From NCBI RefSeq assembly GCF_000312105.1, contig NZ_HE978636.1, positions 523,642 through 587,641 of the forward strand: a stretch of DNA of 64,000 bases, given 5' to 3'. Source of the DNA: Aeromicrobium massiliense JC14 (GTDB taxonomy: Bacteria; Actinomycetota; Actinomycetes; Propionibacteriales; Nocardioidaceae). Positions 1 through 8,554 of the stretch are shown in pieces. Positions within the stretch are counted from its first letter, which is position 1, and each line of letters starts with the position of its first letter. The notes under the pieces were generated by a model, which saw only the letters and a list, made by a program, of their open reading frames with translations, searched no databases and was not told the origin of the DNA. The translations under genes were made by a program, and so were the position numbers.

Positions 1-528
1 CGCATCCGCTCCATCGTCTCCACCATCGTGGCCGCCGGCTTCCTGGTCACCGCCGCCCCGACGGCCGCCCAGGCCAGTGACTACTTCTGGATGAAGGACC
101 GGGTGGGCGACGCGCGTGCCACCTCTGACATCACCCGGGTCAAGGTCACGAAGACGGACTCGCTGGTCATCACCAAGATCTCCCTCCGCAAGGTGAAGCG
201 ATCCAGCCCGGTCGAGCTGTACTACGACACGAAGGGCGACGGTCGGCCCGACTACCGCGTCAGGATCAAGGGCTCCGAGCAGATCGTCAGCGAGCACGGG
301 TGGAAGGGCGGCAGCACCTACCAGTGGGGCGGTTGCCTGAACGAGCTCGGCGGGCAGCGCGCCGTGAGCTACCAGACCAAGGCGAAGACCATCACCGTGA
401 AGACCCCGCTCGAGTGCATGGCCGAGACCGGGACGCCCACGAAGATCCGCGTGGCGGCGAGCGCGAAGTCCGGCTCGACCCGTGACTGGGCCTACGCGAA
501 GCGCCACTACACCCGCTGGCTCCGCTGA
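1..528 (+). CDS. Secreted small protein of unknown function, 5' end outside window
   Basis: The frame is open from base 1, and the first residues (hydrophobic IVSTIVAAGFLVTAA, then AAQA) look like the body of a Sec signal peptide whose ATG lies upstream of the window. A GTG at base 28 is a poor start because it would remove the signal's n-region. Cleavage after AQA (about base 75) would leave a mature protein of about 150 residues, rich in beta-prone K/T/V stretches, with two cysteines that could form a disulfide. A DTKGDGRPDY segment resembles a calcium-binding-like loop. The layout (signal, GDA/RAD-type start, alternating beta segments, paired cysteines) recalls the secreted protein at 16242-16832, suggesting distant paralogy. 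Function unknown. Confidence 0.75.
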   Translation, partial: RIRSIVSTIVAAGFLVTAAPTAAQASDYFWMKDRVGDARATSDITRVKVTKTDSLVITKISLRKVKRSSPVELYYDTKGDGRPDYRVRIKGSEQIVSEHGWKGGSTYQWGGCLNELGGQRAVSYQTKAKTITVKTPLECMAETGTPTKIRVAASAKSGSTRDWAYAKRHYTRWLR

Positions 529-633
529 GTCCTGGAGTCGGGCCACGAGCCGCGACGTGAATCCGCGTCACGACTCCCGCAGGCGGCGTAGCCCACCCCA
601 GCAGGCGCCACCTGCACCTGAGCCCCGGTCACA

Positions 634-674
634 CGACGAGGCGCCCTCCCCCACGCGGGAAGGGCGCCTCGTCG
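634..674 (+). terminator. Hairpin after the secreted-protein gene
   Basis: A 14-bp perfect stem (634-647 with 661-674; CGACGAGGCGCCCT) extends by a further CCC/GGG pairing around an ACGC-type loop. It lies after the stop at 528 and just before the -10 of the next gene, so it insulates the two. No U-tract follows, as is common in high-GC actinobacteria. Confidence 0.7.
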
Positions 675-688
675 CGTCCGGGCCGCAC

Positions 689-700
689 TAGCGTGGGGTC
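689..700 (+). promoter_or_regulatory. Leaderless-type -10 for the SDR gene
   Basis: TAGCGT (689-694) is followed by exactly six bases and then the ATG at 701. No Shine-Dalgarno sequence fits. Transcription would therefore start at or next to the start codon. Confidence 0.5.
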
Positions 701-1366
701 ATGCCTCTCGCCCTCGTCACCGGAGCCCGCCGCCCCGAGGGACTCGCCGCCAGCATCGTCCCCCGCCTGGTCGCCGACGGCTGGGACGTCGCGACGTCCG
801 ACCTGCACGGCACCGACTTCCCCTGCGACCTGTCCACGCCCACCGGGCCGGACGAGCTGCTGCGCGCGGTCACGGCCGAGCGCGGCCCGATCACGGCGCT
901 CGTGCTCAGCCACGCGCACGACGTCGAGTCCGGCGTGCTCGACACGACGGCCGAGAGCTTCGACCGACACGTCGCGGTCAACGCCCGCGCGAGCCTGCTG
1001 CTCGTCGCCGGGTTCGCCCGCCAGGTGCCGGACGGCGGCGGAGCGGTGGTGGCGCTGACCAGCGACCACACGACCGGCAACCTGCCCTACGGCGCCTCGA
1101 AGGGGGCGCTGGACCGCATCGTCATCTCGGCCGCCCGCGAGCTCGGCCCGCTCGGCGTCTCGGCCAACGTCGTGAACCCGGGGCCGGTCGACACCGGCTG
1201 GATGGACGACGGGGTGCGCGAGGCGCTGGGCGCCCACCAGCCGCTCGGCCGCCTGGGCACCGCCCAGGACGTCGCGGAGGTGGTGGCGTTCCTCGTCTCC
1301 CCCGCCGGTCGCTGGGTCTCGGGCCAGCTGCTGCACGCCGACGGCGGCTTCTCTGCCCGCTACTGA
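701..1366 (+). CDS. SDR-family oxidoreductase
   Basis: A 221-residue short-chain dehydrogenase/reductase predicted to use NAD(P)H in the cytosol; the substrate is not predictable. An N-terminal TGARRPEG replaces the usual TGxxxGxG cofactor loop. N94 (AVNARA), S121, Y130 and K134 (YGASK) provide the catalytic set, and NPGPVDTGW and the C-terminal SGQLLHADGG match the family's ends. The S-to-Y spacing is nine residues, shorter than the usual twelve or so, and the protein is slightly short. The start is set by the leaderless promoter just upstream. Its stop overlaps the convergent TetR gene by seven bases. Confidence 0.85.
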   Translation: MPLALVTGARRPEGLAASIVPRLVADGWDVATSDLHGTDFPCDLSTPTGPDELLRAVTAERGPITALVLSHAHDVESGVLDTTAESFDRHVAVNARASLLLVAGFARQVPDGGGAVVALTSDHTTGNLPYGASKGALDRIVISAARELGPLGVSANVVNPGPVDTGWMDDGVREALGAHQPLGRLGTAQDVAEVVAFLVSPAGRWVSGQLLHADGGFSARY

Positions 1367-1974
1367 GCCGGCGTGCCGTTGCGCAGGACCACCGCGACCT
1401 GGCGCCGCACCTCCTCGACGACGTCGTCGACCGTGGCGGCGGCGTCCCGCGGCGCGGCCATGGCCAGGAACATCACCGCGGACACGACGTGCGCGAGCGC
1501 GACGGCGTCCTGCTCCGGCCGGACCTCGCGGCGCAGCACGTCCGCGAGGGCCGCCTCGGTCCGGCCCACGATCGCGAGCGCCTCGGCGTGGTGCGTCTCC
1601 GTGGGGTCGCCGAAGACCATCTCGCGCAGGTAGGTGCGCCCGTTGTCGACGTGCGTGCGGTTGCACTCGACGACGGGCCGGACGACGGCCATCACCGCGT
1701 CGACGACGTCCGGGACACCGTCGGCGGCCTGCACCCCGCGAGCCAGCGCGTCCTCGTAGGCGGCGTTCTGCACGAGCAGCAGCAGCTCGCCCTTGGTACG
1801 GGCGTAGAGGAACAGGGTGCCGGCGCCGATGTCGGCCCGCTCGGCGATCTGCTGGGTCGTCACGTCGTCGACCCCGCGCTCGGCGAACAGCTCGCGCGCC
1901 GCGGCGGTGATGCGGTCGAGCTTCTCCTGCTTGTTGCGCTCGCGCCGGCTCACGGCCCTGGGGGCGGCTGTCAT
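1360..1974 (-). CDS. TetR/AcrR-family transcriptional regulator
   Basis: A 204-residue TetR-type repressor. The N-terminal helix-turn-helix (about residues 15-62: ITAAARELFAERGVDDVTT, then IGAGTLFLYARTKGELL) is canonical, followed by an all-helical ligand-binding domain with no recognisable ligand signature. A GGAGGAA ribosome site (1981-1987 on the complement) lies six bases before the ATG. The gene follows the quinone-reductase-like gene on the same strand after 94 bases, so the two are probably co-transcribed and the regulator may control that gene through the palindrome at 3133-3148. Its 3' end overlaps the convergent SDR gene. Confidence 0.88.
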   Translation of the reverse strand: MTAAPRAVSRRERNKQEKLDRITAAARELFAERGVDDVTTQQIAERADIGAGTLFLYARTKGELLLLVQNAAYEDALARGVQAADGVPDVVDAVMAVVRPVVECNRTHVDNGRTYLREMVFGDPTETHHAEALAIVGRTEAALADVLRREVRPEQDAVALAHVVSAVMFLAMAAPRDAAATVDDVVEEVRRQVAVVLRNGTPAQ

Positions 1975-2068
1975 CGAGAGTTCCTCCGGCCTACGAGTGC
2001 GGGCGCGTGCTGGTGCGCCGGGGTCGAGTGTCCCACCCGCCGCCGCAAGCCGCGGGCGACGACACGGA

Positions 2069-3055
2069 TCAGCGGGTCACGACGGCCTTGCCCCGGACGC
2101 GTCCCTCAGCCAGGGCGGCGAGCGCCTCGGGCGTCCGGCCGAGGTCGAAGGCCTCGACCGTGGGCGGGCGCAGCGTGCCGGCCTCGACCAAGGCGGTGAT
2201 CTCACGCAGCTGCTCGCCGGAGGCGTGCATGAACAGGAACTCGTAGGACACCCCAGCGCGCCGAGCCTGACGGCGGACCTTGCTGCTGAGCCCCGCGACC
2301 GCGAGGCGCAGGAGCGGGTTCAGGCCGGCCTGCCGCGCGAACGCCGGGTCGGGCGGTCCGGCGATGCCGATGGCGCGCCCACCGGGACGCAGCACGCCGA
2401 GCGACCGCGTCAAGTTGTCTCCGCCGAGACTGTCGAGCACCAGGTCGTAGCCGGAGAGCTGAGCGGCGAAGTCCTGGGTGCGGTAGTCGACCACCACGTC
2501 CGCGCCGAGCTCGCGCACGAGCGCCAGACCGTCCCCGCTCGCCGTCGTGGCCACGTGCGCCCCGAGGTGCTTGGCGAGCTGGATCGCGACCGAGCCGACC
2601 GCACCCGCACCGGCGTGGACGAGGACCTTCTGACCGGGTTGGACGCGACCGCGCTCGACCAGCACCTGCCACGCGGTCAGCGAGACGAGCGGCAGCGCGG
2701 CGGCCTCGGCCATGCCGAGCGAGGCCGGCACGGGGGCGAGGTCGGCCTCGGCCACGGCGACCCGCTCGGCGAACGTCCCGGGTCGGGCCGGTCGGCCGTA
2801 GACCCGGTCCCCCACCGCGAAGGCGCGCACGTCGGTCCCGACCTGCAGCACGGTGCCGGCCACGTCGTGCCCGAGGACCAGCGGCAGGGACGCGGGCAGG
2901 ATCGCCTTGAACTCGCCGGCCCGGATCTTCTCGTCGAGGTGGTTGAGGCCCGCCGCCTCGACGTCCACCAGCACGTCGTGCGGGCCGACCACCGGCTCGG
3001 CGACCTCCATCCGGGTCAGGGGCTGCTGGTAGGCGGTGATGCCGAAGGCGTGCAT
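2069..3055 (-). CDS. NADP-dependent MDR oxidoreductase (quinone reductase-like)
   Basis: A 328-residue medium-chain dehydrogenase/reductase. It has the N-terminal GroES-like fold (LPLVLGHDVAGTVLQVG around residue 60), a cofactor loop HAGAGAVGSVAIQLAKHLGA near residue 147, and DSLGGDNL/GGRAIGIAG typical of quinone oxidoreductases. The catalytic-zinc cysteines and the structural-zinc lobe of classical alcohol dehydrogenases are absent, so it is a zinc-independent reductase of enones or quinones. AGGAG (complement of 3063-3067) lies seven bases before the ATG. It is likely first in an operon with the downstream tetR. Confidence 0.87.
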   Translation of the reverse strand: MHAFGITAYQQPLTRMEVAEPVVGPHDVLVDVEAAGLNHLDEKIRAGEFKAILPASLPLVLGHDVAGTVLQVGTDVRAFAVGDRVYGRPARPGTFAERVAVAEADLAPVPASLGMAEAAALPLVSLTAWQVLVERGRVQPGQKVLVHAGAGAVGSVAIQLAKHLGAHVATTASGDGLALVRELGADVVVDYRTQDFAAQLSGYDLVLDSLGGDNLTRSLGVLRPGGRAIGIAGPPDPAFARQAGLNPLLRLAVAGLSSKVRRQARRAGVSYEFLFMHASGEQLREITALVEAGTLRPPTVEAFDLGRTPEALAALAEGRVRGKAVVTR

Positions 3056-3132
3056 GAGGAGACTCCTGGAGAGGCGGGGGCGGAGCGGGCTCCGCGCGGT
3101 CGCGCCATCGCATGATCCCGACCGCGCTCATT

Positions 3133-3148
3133 CCTGAGCCTACTCAGG
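3133..3148. promoter_or_regulatory. Palindrome, candidate TetR operator
   Basis: CCTGAG and CTCAGG arms are separated by four bases (CCTA), 78-93 bases upstream of the quinone-reductase-like gene. The size fits a TetR-family operator, and a TetR gene is the second gene of this unit. The binding protein is inferred. Confidence 0.35.
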
Positions 3149-3187
3149 TTTGCGGACGGGGCAAGTCCCCGGCCGCTGACCCGGTGC

Positions 3188-3213
3188 CCGGACGGCACCT
3201 GGCGCCCGTCCGG
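3188..3213 (-). terminator. Hairpin after the serS-HAD unit
   Basis: CCGGACGG (3188-3195) pairs perfectly with CCGTCCGG (3206-3213) around a ten-base loop, ten bases beyond the HAD stop codon on the minus strand. Confidence 0.55.
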
Positions 3214-3222
3214 ACGCGCGAC

Positions 3223-4008
3223 CTACAGGTAGCGCTGGAGCTCGGTGAGCAGGCCGTCCTCGTGGATCGAGCCCGTGACGTCGTCGGCGACGTCCTTGAG
3301 GACGTCCGGGGCCTGGCCCATGGCCACGCCGCGGCCGGCCCACTGCAGCATCTCGACGTCGTTGTTGCCGTCGCCGACCGCCAGCACCTCCGAGCGCTCG
3401 ACCCCGAGCTTCTCGCACAGCACCTCGAGGCCGTACGCCTTCGAGACGCCCTGCGGCGCGAGGTCGAGCCACGCGTCGTAGCCGATGTAGTAGGAGGTGT
3501 CGTCCAGGCCGAGACCGCGGACGATCTCGCCGAACTCCTCCGGCGCGTGGTCGGGGCTGCGGATGATGACGCGCACGACCGGCTCGGCGATGAGCGACTC
3601 GACGTCCTCGACCACGATCGTGCCGTTGATCTCGCCGGTCGGGAACGGGCGGCTGACCCGGTAGCCGGTGCCGAGCTCCTCGACCGCGACGATCGCGTCG
3701 GGCATCTCGGCCAGCACGCGGCGCACGGCCTCGGACGCGTCGAAGGTGACGGTGTGCAGGATGTCGACCGGCGGGTACGCCAGCACGACGGCACCGTTGG
3801 ACGCGATCGCGTGACGGCCCTCGAGCCCGAGCTTGTCGACGACGTCCAGGACGCCGGGGATGGCGCGGCCGGTGCTGATGACGACCTCGATGCCGCGATC
3901 GACCAGGCCACGCACCGCCTCGCGGACGGGCGCGGTGAGCCGGTTGCGCTCGTCCACGATGGTGCCGTCGACGTCGAGGGCCACGAGCTTGGGCTGGAAG
4001 GCGGTCAC
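3223..4008 (-). CDS. HAD-superfamily hydrolase, Cof/SupH-like phosphatase
   Basis: A 261-residue phosphatase of the Cof-type HAD subfamily, acting on small sugar or cofactor phosphates. Motif I is LDVDGT (nucleophile D12, acid D14), motif II STG at 45-47, the motif III lysine K190, and motif IV GDGNND at 212-217. The C2-type cap occupies about residues 80-185. The start is the GTG at 4008 because GTGA overlaps the serS stop, giving translational coupling with serS. The open frame runs further upstream but only as a shadow inside serS. A serS-HAD pairing is common in actinobacteria; the substrate is unknown. Confidence 0.9.
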   Translation of the reverse strand: MTAFQPKLVALDVDGTIVDERNRLTAPVREAVRGLVDRGIEVVISTGRAIPGVLDVVDKLGLEGRHAIASNGAVVLAYPPVDILHTVTFDASEAVRRVLAEMPDAIVAVEELGTGYRVSRPFPTGEINGTIVVEDVESLIAEPVVRVIIRSPDHAPEEFGEIVRGLGLDDTSYYIGYDAWLDLAPQGVSKAYGLEVLCEKLGVERSEVLAVGDGNNDVEMLQWAGRGVAMGQAPDVLKDVADDVTGSIHEDGLLTELQRYL

Positions 4009-5273
4009 GAGCGCGGCTCCAGGACCTCGGGCAGCAGGCCGTGCAGCGCCTTGGGCAGGCGCACCGAGCCGTCGGCCTGCTGGCCGTTCTCGAGCAGCGC
4101 GATGATCGTGCGGGTCATGGCGCACAGGGTGCCGTTGAGCGTCGAGACGTGGCGCGGGCCCTCGTCGGTGCGCTCGCGGATGTCGAGGCGGCGGGCCTGG
4201 AACTGCGTACAGTTGGACGCCGAGGAGACCTCGCGGTACTTGCCCTGGGTGGGGATCCAGGCCTCGCAGTCGAACTTGCGGATGGCCGACAGGCCGAGGT
4301 CGCCGGCGGCGACGTCGACGACCCGGTAGGGCAGCTCGAGCGCGTCCAGCCAGGCGCGCTCCCAGCCGAGCAGCCGCTCGTGCTCGGCCGCGGCCTCCTC
4401 GGGCGTCGTGTAGACGAACATCTCCACCTTGTCGAACCAGTGCACCCGGAAGATCCCCCGCGTGTCCTTGCCGTACGAGCCTGCCTCGCGCCGGTAGCAG
4501 GGGCTGAACGCGGCGTAGCGTCGCGGCAACGATCCGGCGTCCAGGATCTCGTCGGAGTGGTACGCCGCGAGCGGCACCTCGCTGGTGCCCACGAGGTACA
4601 GGTCGTCCTTGGGCAGGTAGTAGACGTCGTCGGCGGCCTGGCCGAGGAAGCCGGTGCCCTCCATGGCGCGCGGCTTGACCAGCGCTGGCGGGATCATCGG
4701 CGTGAAGCCCCACTCGGCGGCCTTGCTCATCGCCAGCTGGGTGAGCGCCAGCTCGAGCTGGGCGCCGACGCCGGTCAGGTAGTAGAAGCGCGCGCCGGAG
4801 ACCTTCGCGCCGCGCTCGACGTCGAAGGCGCCGAGCGCCTCGCCGAGCTCGAGGTGGTCCTTGGGCTCGAAGCCCTCGGCGGCGAAGTCGCGCGGGGTGC
4901 CGACGGTGTCGAGCACGACGAAGTCGTCCTCGCCGCCCTCGGGCGCCTGCTCGGACGCCAGGTTCGGCAGGCTCTTGAGCAGCCGCTCGAACGCCTGGGC
5001 CGCCTCGCCCTGCGCCGCCTCGGCCTCCTTCACCTGCGCCGACAGCGCCTTGGTGCGGGCCAGCAGCTCGGCCTTCTCGTCGCCGGACGCCTTCGCGACC
5101 AGCTTGCCGATCGACTTCTGCTCGGCGCGGACCGCCTCGTACGCGGCGATCGAGGAGCGGCGTCGCTCGTCGGCGGCGACGAGCTCGTCGACGAGGCTCT
5201 CGGACTCCCCACGACGTCGCTGGGCGGCACGCAGGAGGTCGGGGTCTTCACGCAGGAGCTTGGCGTCGATCAC
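4005..5273 (-). CDS. serS: Seryl-tRNA synthetase
   Basis: A 422-residue class II aminoacyl-tRNA synthetase that charges tRNA-Ser in the cytosol. The N-terminal arm ([22 protein letters not shown], then a long charged coiled coil to about residue 105) is the tRNA-binding hairpin. The catalytic core shows motif 2 ([18 protein letters not shown], with [12 protein letters not shown]) and motif 3 near the C-terminus ([22 protein letters not shown]). The length is typical of bacterial SerRS. The ATG at 5273 opens the unit, and its stop overlaps the HAD start. Confidence 0.98.
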   Translation of the reverse strand: MIDAKLLREDPDLLRAAQRRRGESESLVDELVAADERRRSSIAAYEAVRAEQKSIGKLVAKASGDEKAELLARTKALSAQVKEAEAAQGEAAQAFERLLKSLPNLASEQAPEGGEDDFVVLDTVGTPRDFAAEGFEPKDHLELGEALGAFDVERGAKVSGARFYYLTGVGAQLELALTQLAMSKAAEWGFTPMIPPALVKPRAMEGTGFLGQAADDVYYLPKDDLYLVGTSEVPLAAYHSDEILDAGSLPRRYAAFSPCYRREAGSYGKDTRGIFRVHWFDKVEMFVYTTPEEAAAEHERLLGWERAWLDALELPYRVVDVAAGDLGLSAIRKFDCEAWIPTQGKYREVSSASNCTQFQARRLDIRERTDEGPRHVSTLNGTLCAMTRTIIALLENGQQADGSVRLPKALHGLLPEVLEPRS

Positions 5274-5367
5274 GCGCCCAGCCTATCGGCGCGGGCCCGC
5301 GACAGCGCGGTCCCGTCGGCCGGGCACTACGCTGGCCCGGTTCGGCCGACGACGAGGGGAGCTGCTG

Positions 5368-6984
5368 GTGACGATCGACGTGCGACGCGCACGCCCGACC
5401 CACCCGGTCCTCCTGGGCACCTTCGCCGCCCTGCTCCTCGCCACCTTCGTCACGCTCGCCACCCTGGTGGCCACCGGCTCGACCTGGCTGCAGGACCTCG
5501 ACACCCGGCTCTCCTCACGAGCGCTGCTGTTCACCAGCACCCACGACCTCGTGCACGACGCAGCCAAGGCGGCGAGCATCGGCCTGGACCGCTGGACCTG
5601 GACGCCGGTGCTGCTGGTCGTCGCCTTCTGGGCGTGGCGCCGCGGCGCTCCCCGGCTGGCCGCGTTCGTGGTCGCCGCCGGTGTCACCGAGGCGATGCTC
5701 AACCCGCTGCTCAAGCTGGCCTTCGACCGCGACCGTCCGGTGCACGAGGACCCGCTCGAGGTCTTCCACGGGCTGTCGTTCCCGAGCGGCCACTCGTCCT
5801 CGGCCGGCGTCGGCTGCACCGTGCTCGTGATCGTCACCCTCGTGGCCCTGCGGCGCGGGACGCGCCGCCGGCTGCTCATCGGGCTGCTCGTCGTCCTCGC
5901 CCTGCTCGTGGCCACGAGCCGGGTGTTCTACGGCGCCCACTACCCCAGCGACGTCGTCGCCGGGCTGTGCGAGGGCGTGCTGGTCGCCCTGCTGTGGTGG
6001 GCGATGCTGCTGCGCACCGACCGCACCGGCACGCCGCTCGTGGCCGCCGCCCCGGGGGCCGAGCCGCGCCGGGCCGCCGTCGTGCTCAACCCGGCCAAGG
6101 TCGGCGACGTCGACACGTTCAAGGAGCGGGTCGCCGAGGTCGCGCGGCTGCACGGCTGGCGCGAGCCGATGTGGCTGCGCACCACCATCGAGGACCCCGG
6201 CACCGGCCAGGCGCAGGCCGCGGTCGAGGCGGACGTCGACCTCATCGTGGTGGCCGGCGGTGACGGCACCGTCCGCACCGTCTGCGAGGTCGCGGCCGGC
6301 AGCGGCGTCCCGGTCGGCATCGTCCCGCACGGCACCGGCAACCTGCTCGCCCGCAACCTCGACATCCCGCTCAACATCCGCGACGCGATGGACGTGGCGT
6401 TCAGCGGCCAGGACCGTGCCGTCGACCTCGGTCACTTCATGTCCGACGCGCCCGAGGCCGAGCGCACCGCCTTCCTGGTCATGGCCGGGCTGGGCATGGA
6501 CGCGGCGATCATGACCGGCGTCGACGAGGAGCTGAAGGCGAAGGTCGGCTGGGCCGCGTACTTCGTCTCCGGCGTGAAGGCCGCCCGCTACCCGGCGCAG
6601 CGGGTCAAGATCACCGTCGACGACGCCGAGCCGGTCAAGCTCAAGGCGCGCACGGTCGTCGTCGGCAACGTCGGCTTCCTGCAGGCCGGCATCCCGCTGC
6701 TGCCCGACGCCCGGATCGACGACGGGTTGCTCGACGCCGTCGTCCTGGCCCCCAAGCGCTTCATCGGCTGGCTGGCGATCGGTGCCCGGCTCTTCACGCG
6801 CGGCAAGCGCACCAACGACAAGCTCGAGCGCTTCACCGGCACCCGCATCCTCATCGAGGCCAAGGAGCCGATGCCGATGCAGCTGGACGGCGACCCGGTC
6901 GGCGAGGGCACCCGGATCGAGGCGACGATCAGCGCCGGGGTGCTGCTCGTGCGCGTGCCGGACGACGGCGGTCTTCGCGACTGA
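5368..6984 (+). CDS. PAP2 phosphatase-diacylglycerol/sphingoid kinase fusion
   Basis: A 538-residue two-domain membrane lipid enzyme. The N-terminal PAP2 domain (residues 1-215, about six membrane segments) carries all three motifs: K116...RP(123-124), PSGH (139-142), and SR(184-185)...H191...D195. The second half (about 233-538) is a DAGK/LCB5-type lipid kinase with GGDGT (297-301) and GTGN (322-325). Phosphate removal and phosphate addition on lipids therefore sit in one chain. The GTG at 5368 is chosen because GGGGAG lies seven bases upstream; the frame remains open further 5' only as a serS shadow. It is divergent from serS, and a TACGCT -10 lies near 5328. Confidence 0.9.
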   Translation: MTIDVRRARPTHPVLLGTFAALLLATFVTLATLVATGSTWLQDLDTRLSSRALLFTSTHDLVHDAAKAASIGLDRWTWTPVLLVVAFWAWRRGAPRLAAFVVAAGVTEAMLNPLLKLAFDRDRPVHEDPLEVFHGLSFPSGHSSSAGVGCTVLVIVTLVALRRGTRRRLLIGLLVVLALLVATSRVFYGAHYPSDVVAGLCEGVLVALLWWAMLLRTDRTGTPLVAAAPGAEPRRAAVVLNPAKVGDVDTFKERVAEVARLHGWREPMWLRTTIEDPGTGQAQAAVEADVDLIVVAGGDGTVRTVCEVAAGSGVPVGIVPHGTGNLLARNLDIPLNIRDAMDVAFSGQDRAVDLGHFMSDAPEAERTAFLVMAGLGMDAAIMTGVDEELKAKVGWAAYFVSGVKAARYPAQRVKITVDDAEPVKLKARTVVVGNVGFLQAGIPLLPDARIDDGLLDAVVLAPKRFIGWLAIGARLFTRGKRTNDKLERFTGTRILIEAKEPMPMQLDGDPVGEGTRIEATISAGVLLVRVPDDGGLRD

Positions 6985-7000
6985 CCGGTAAGGGATTACC

Positions 7001-8437
7001 GTGCGTCGGGTGAGCGAACCGACCGTCAGCTTCCCCTCCGAGAGCACCACCTCGACCGCCCGCACCGTCCTCGCGGACGCGCTGCGCAAGGCGGACCCCG
7101 TCGGTGCGCGCGCCGTCGAGCACGAGACCGCCTGGCGGCGCCAGTACCTGTCCCACTTCCGCCGCGCGGTCGAGGCCGGCATCGGCGAGGCGTCGTCGGC
7201 CCACCGCATCGCCGCCGACGGCCTGGCCTCGGCGTACGGCCACTTCACGTACGGCGACGCCCCGCTGGGCGAGGCCATCGGGACCCAGCCGCTCACCCAG
7301 GCCTTCCACACCGTCGAGGTGCGCGGCGAGGCCGAGCCCGAGACCGAGCTGACGCTCCCCTACCGCGGCGAGCGGCTGAGCGGCGACGCCCTCGGCGCCC
7401 AGCTCGACGACTGGGTCGCGCGCGGGGTCATCACGACGTCCGCGGCCGACCGCGTGCGCCTGGTGCAGCAGCACCCCGAGTGGCTGCGCCTGGACGGCGA
7501 GACGGTCGTCGTCCTCGGCGCCGGCGCCGAGATGGGCCCGATGCACGCGCTGCTGCGCTGGGGCGCGGACGTCGTCGCGCTCGACCTGCCGCGCGAGGAC
7601 GTCCAGGAGCGCATCCGCCAGACCGCCTCGTCGCTCGCCGGGCGCGTGCGCCTGCCCGCCCGCATCGTCGGCGGCGCCGGGTCGGACGCGGGCGCGGACC
7701 TGCTCACCGAGCTGCCGGCCATCGCCGAGTGGCTCGACGGCATCGACGGCGCGCTCGTGCTGGGCAACTACTGCTACGCCGACGGCGGCACCCACGTGCG
7801 GCTGTCGATGGCGGCCGACGCCCTCGGCACGCACCTGGTCGAGCGCCGGCCCGACACCGCGCTGGCGTTCCTGGCCACCCCGACCGACGTGTTCGCCGTG
7901 CCGCGCGGCGAGGTCGTCGCGGCCGACGCCGCGTACCGCGCGGGCGGCGCGATGTCGCGACTGAGCCGGCGCACCGTCCGCACGCTGGCCGGGGGCCGGC
8001 TGCTCACCCGCAACTACCCGCCGGCGGCCGATCCCGGCATCTGCGACGCGCTCGTGCCGCAGCAAGGGCCGAACTACGCCTTCGCCAAGCGGCTGCAGCG
8101 CTGGCGCGCGACGGCGGCGCGCCATGACGGCGTGCGCGTCTCGCTCAACGTGGCGCCGTCCACCCGCACCCGCTCGGTGGTCAAGAACAAGGCGCTCGCC
8201 GCCGCGTACGCCGGCGCCCACCGCTTCGGCGTCGAGGTGTTCGACCCGGCGACGAGCAACACGCTCATGGCGGCGCTGCTCGTGCACGACCTCAAGGCCG
8301 GCGCCCCGGCCGAGGCCGAGCCGTGGATGGACGAGGCGGCCGGCGCCTGCCACGGCGGCCTGTGGACCGCGGCCTACCACCCGCGCAGCGCGCTGGGCCT
8401 GGCCGCGATCCTCGGCGTCGGCGCCCTCCGCGGGTAG
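7001..8437 (+). CDS. Unrecognised protein with a Rossmann-like segment
   Basis: 478 residues, soluble, family not recognised with confidence. The central segment ETVVVLGAGAEMGPMHALLRWGADVVALDLPRED (about 167-200) has the G173-x-G175-x-x-x-G179 loop and acidic beta-2 end of an NAD(P)-binding fold. Before it lie about 160 mostly helical residues. After it come LGNYCYADGGTHVRLSMAADALG and a NAPSTRTRSVVKNKALAAAY stretch whose basic residues could bind phosphate. No SDR YxxxK tetrad is evident. GTG 7001 is preferred over GTG 7010 because TAAGGGA (6989-6995) is correctly spaced only for the first. It starts 16 bases after the PAP2-DAGK stop, so it is probably co-transcribed with that lipid enzyme. 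Confidence 0.72.
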   Translation: MRRVSEPTVSFPSESTTSTARTVLADALRKADPVGARAVEHETAWRRQYLSHFRRAVEAGIGEASSAHRIAADGLASAYGHFTYGDAPLGEAIGTQPLTQAFHTVEVRGEAEPETELTLPYRGERLSGDALGAQLDDWVARGVITTSAADRVRLVQQHPEWLRLDGETVVVLGAGAEMGPMHALLRWGADVVALDLPREDVQERIRQTASSLAGRVRLPARIVGGAGSDAGADLLTELPAIAEWLDGIDGALVLGNYCYADGGTHVRLSMAADALGTHLVERRPDTALAFLATPTDVFAVPRGEVVAADAAYRAGGAMSRLSRRTVRTLAGGRLLTRNYPPAADPGICDALVPQQGPNYAFAKRLQRWRATAARHDGVRVSLNVAPSTRTRSVVKNKALAAAYAGAHRFGVEVFDPATSNTLMAALLVHDLKAGAPAEAEPWMDEAAGACHGGLWTAAYHPRSALGLAAILGVGALRG

Positions 8438-8463
8438 CCCTCGGCGTTCCTGTCCTCAGGTTC

Positions 8464-8527
8464 CCGTTGAGTGTGACGTTTCGGGGCTCGTCCAGCCCGT
8501 TCCACCCCCGAGACGTCACACTCAGCG
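8464..8527. repeat. Long inverted repeat between convergent genes, terminator- or REP-like
   Basis: Two 22-base arms (about 8465-8486 and 8505-8526), containing TGAGTGTGACGT and ACGTCACACTCA, match in 20 of 22 positions when one is reversed, around a loop of about 20 bases. The element fills the gap between two converging genes, so it may end transcription both ways. The TGAGTGTGACGT core looks like a dispersed genomic palindrome, which cannot be confirmed from one window. Confidence 0.6.
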
Positions 8528-8554
8528 CGAACGGGCGCTCAGCCCGGGTCGAGG

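Noticed and set aside
3223-4713. Longer HAD protein running into serS
   Set aside because: The extra residues are a serS shadow; GTG 4008 overlaps the serS stop in the usual coupled manner.
4041-6263. Large plus-strand frame across serS
   Set aside because: Antisense shadow without domains; serS on the other strand is unambiguous.
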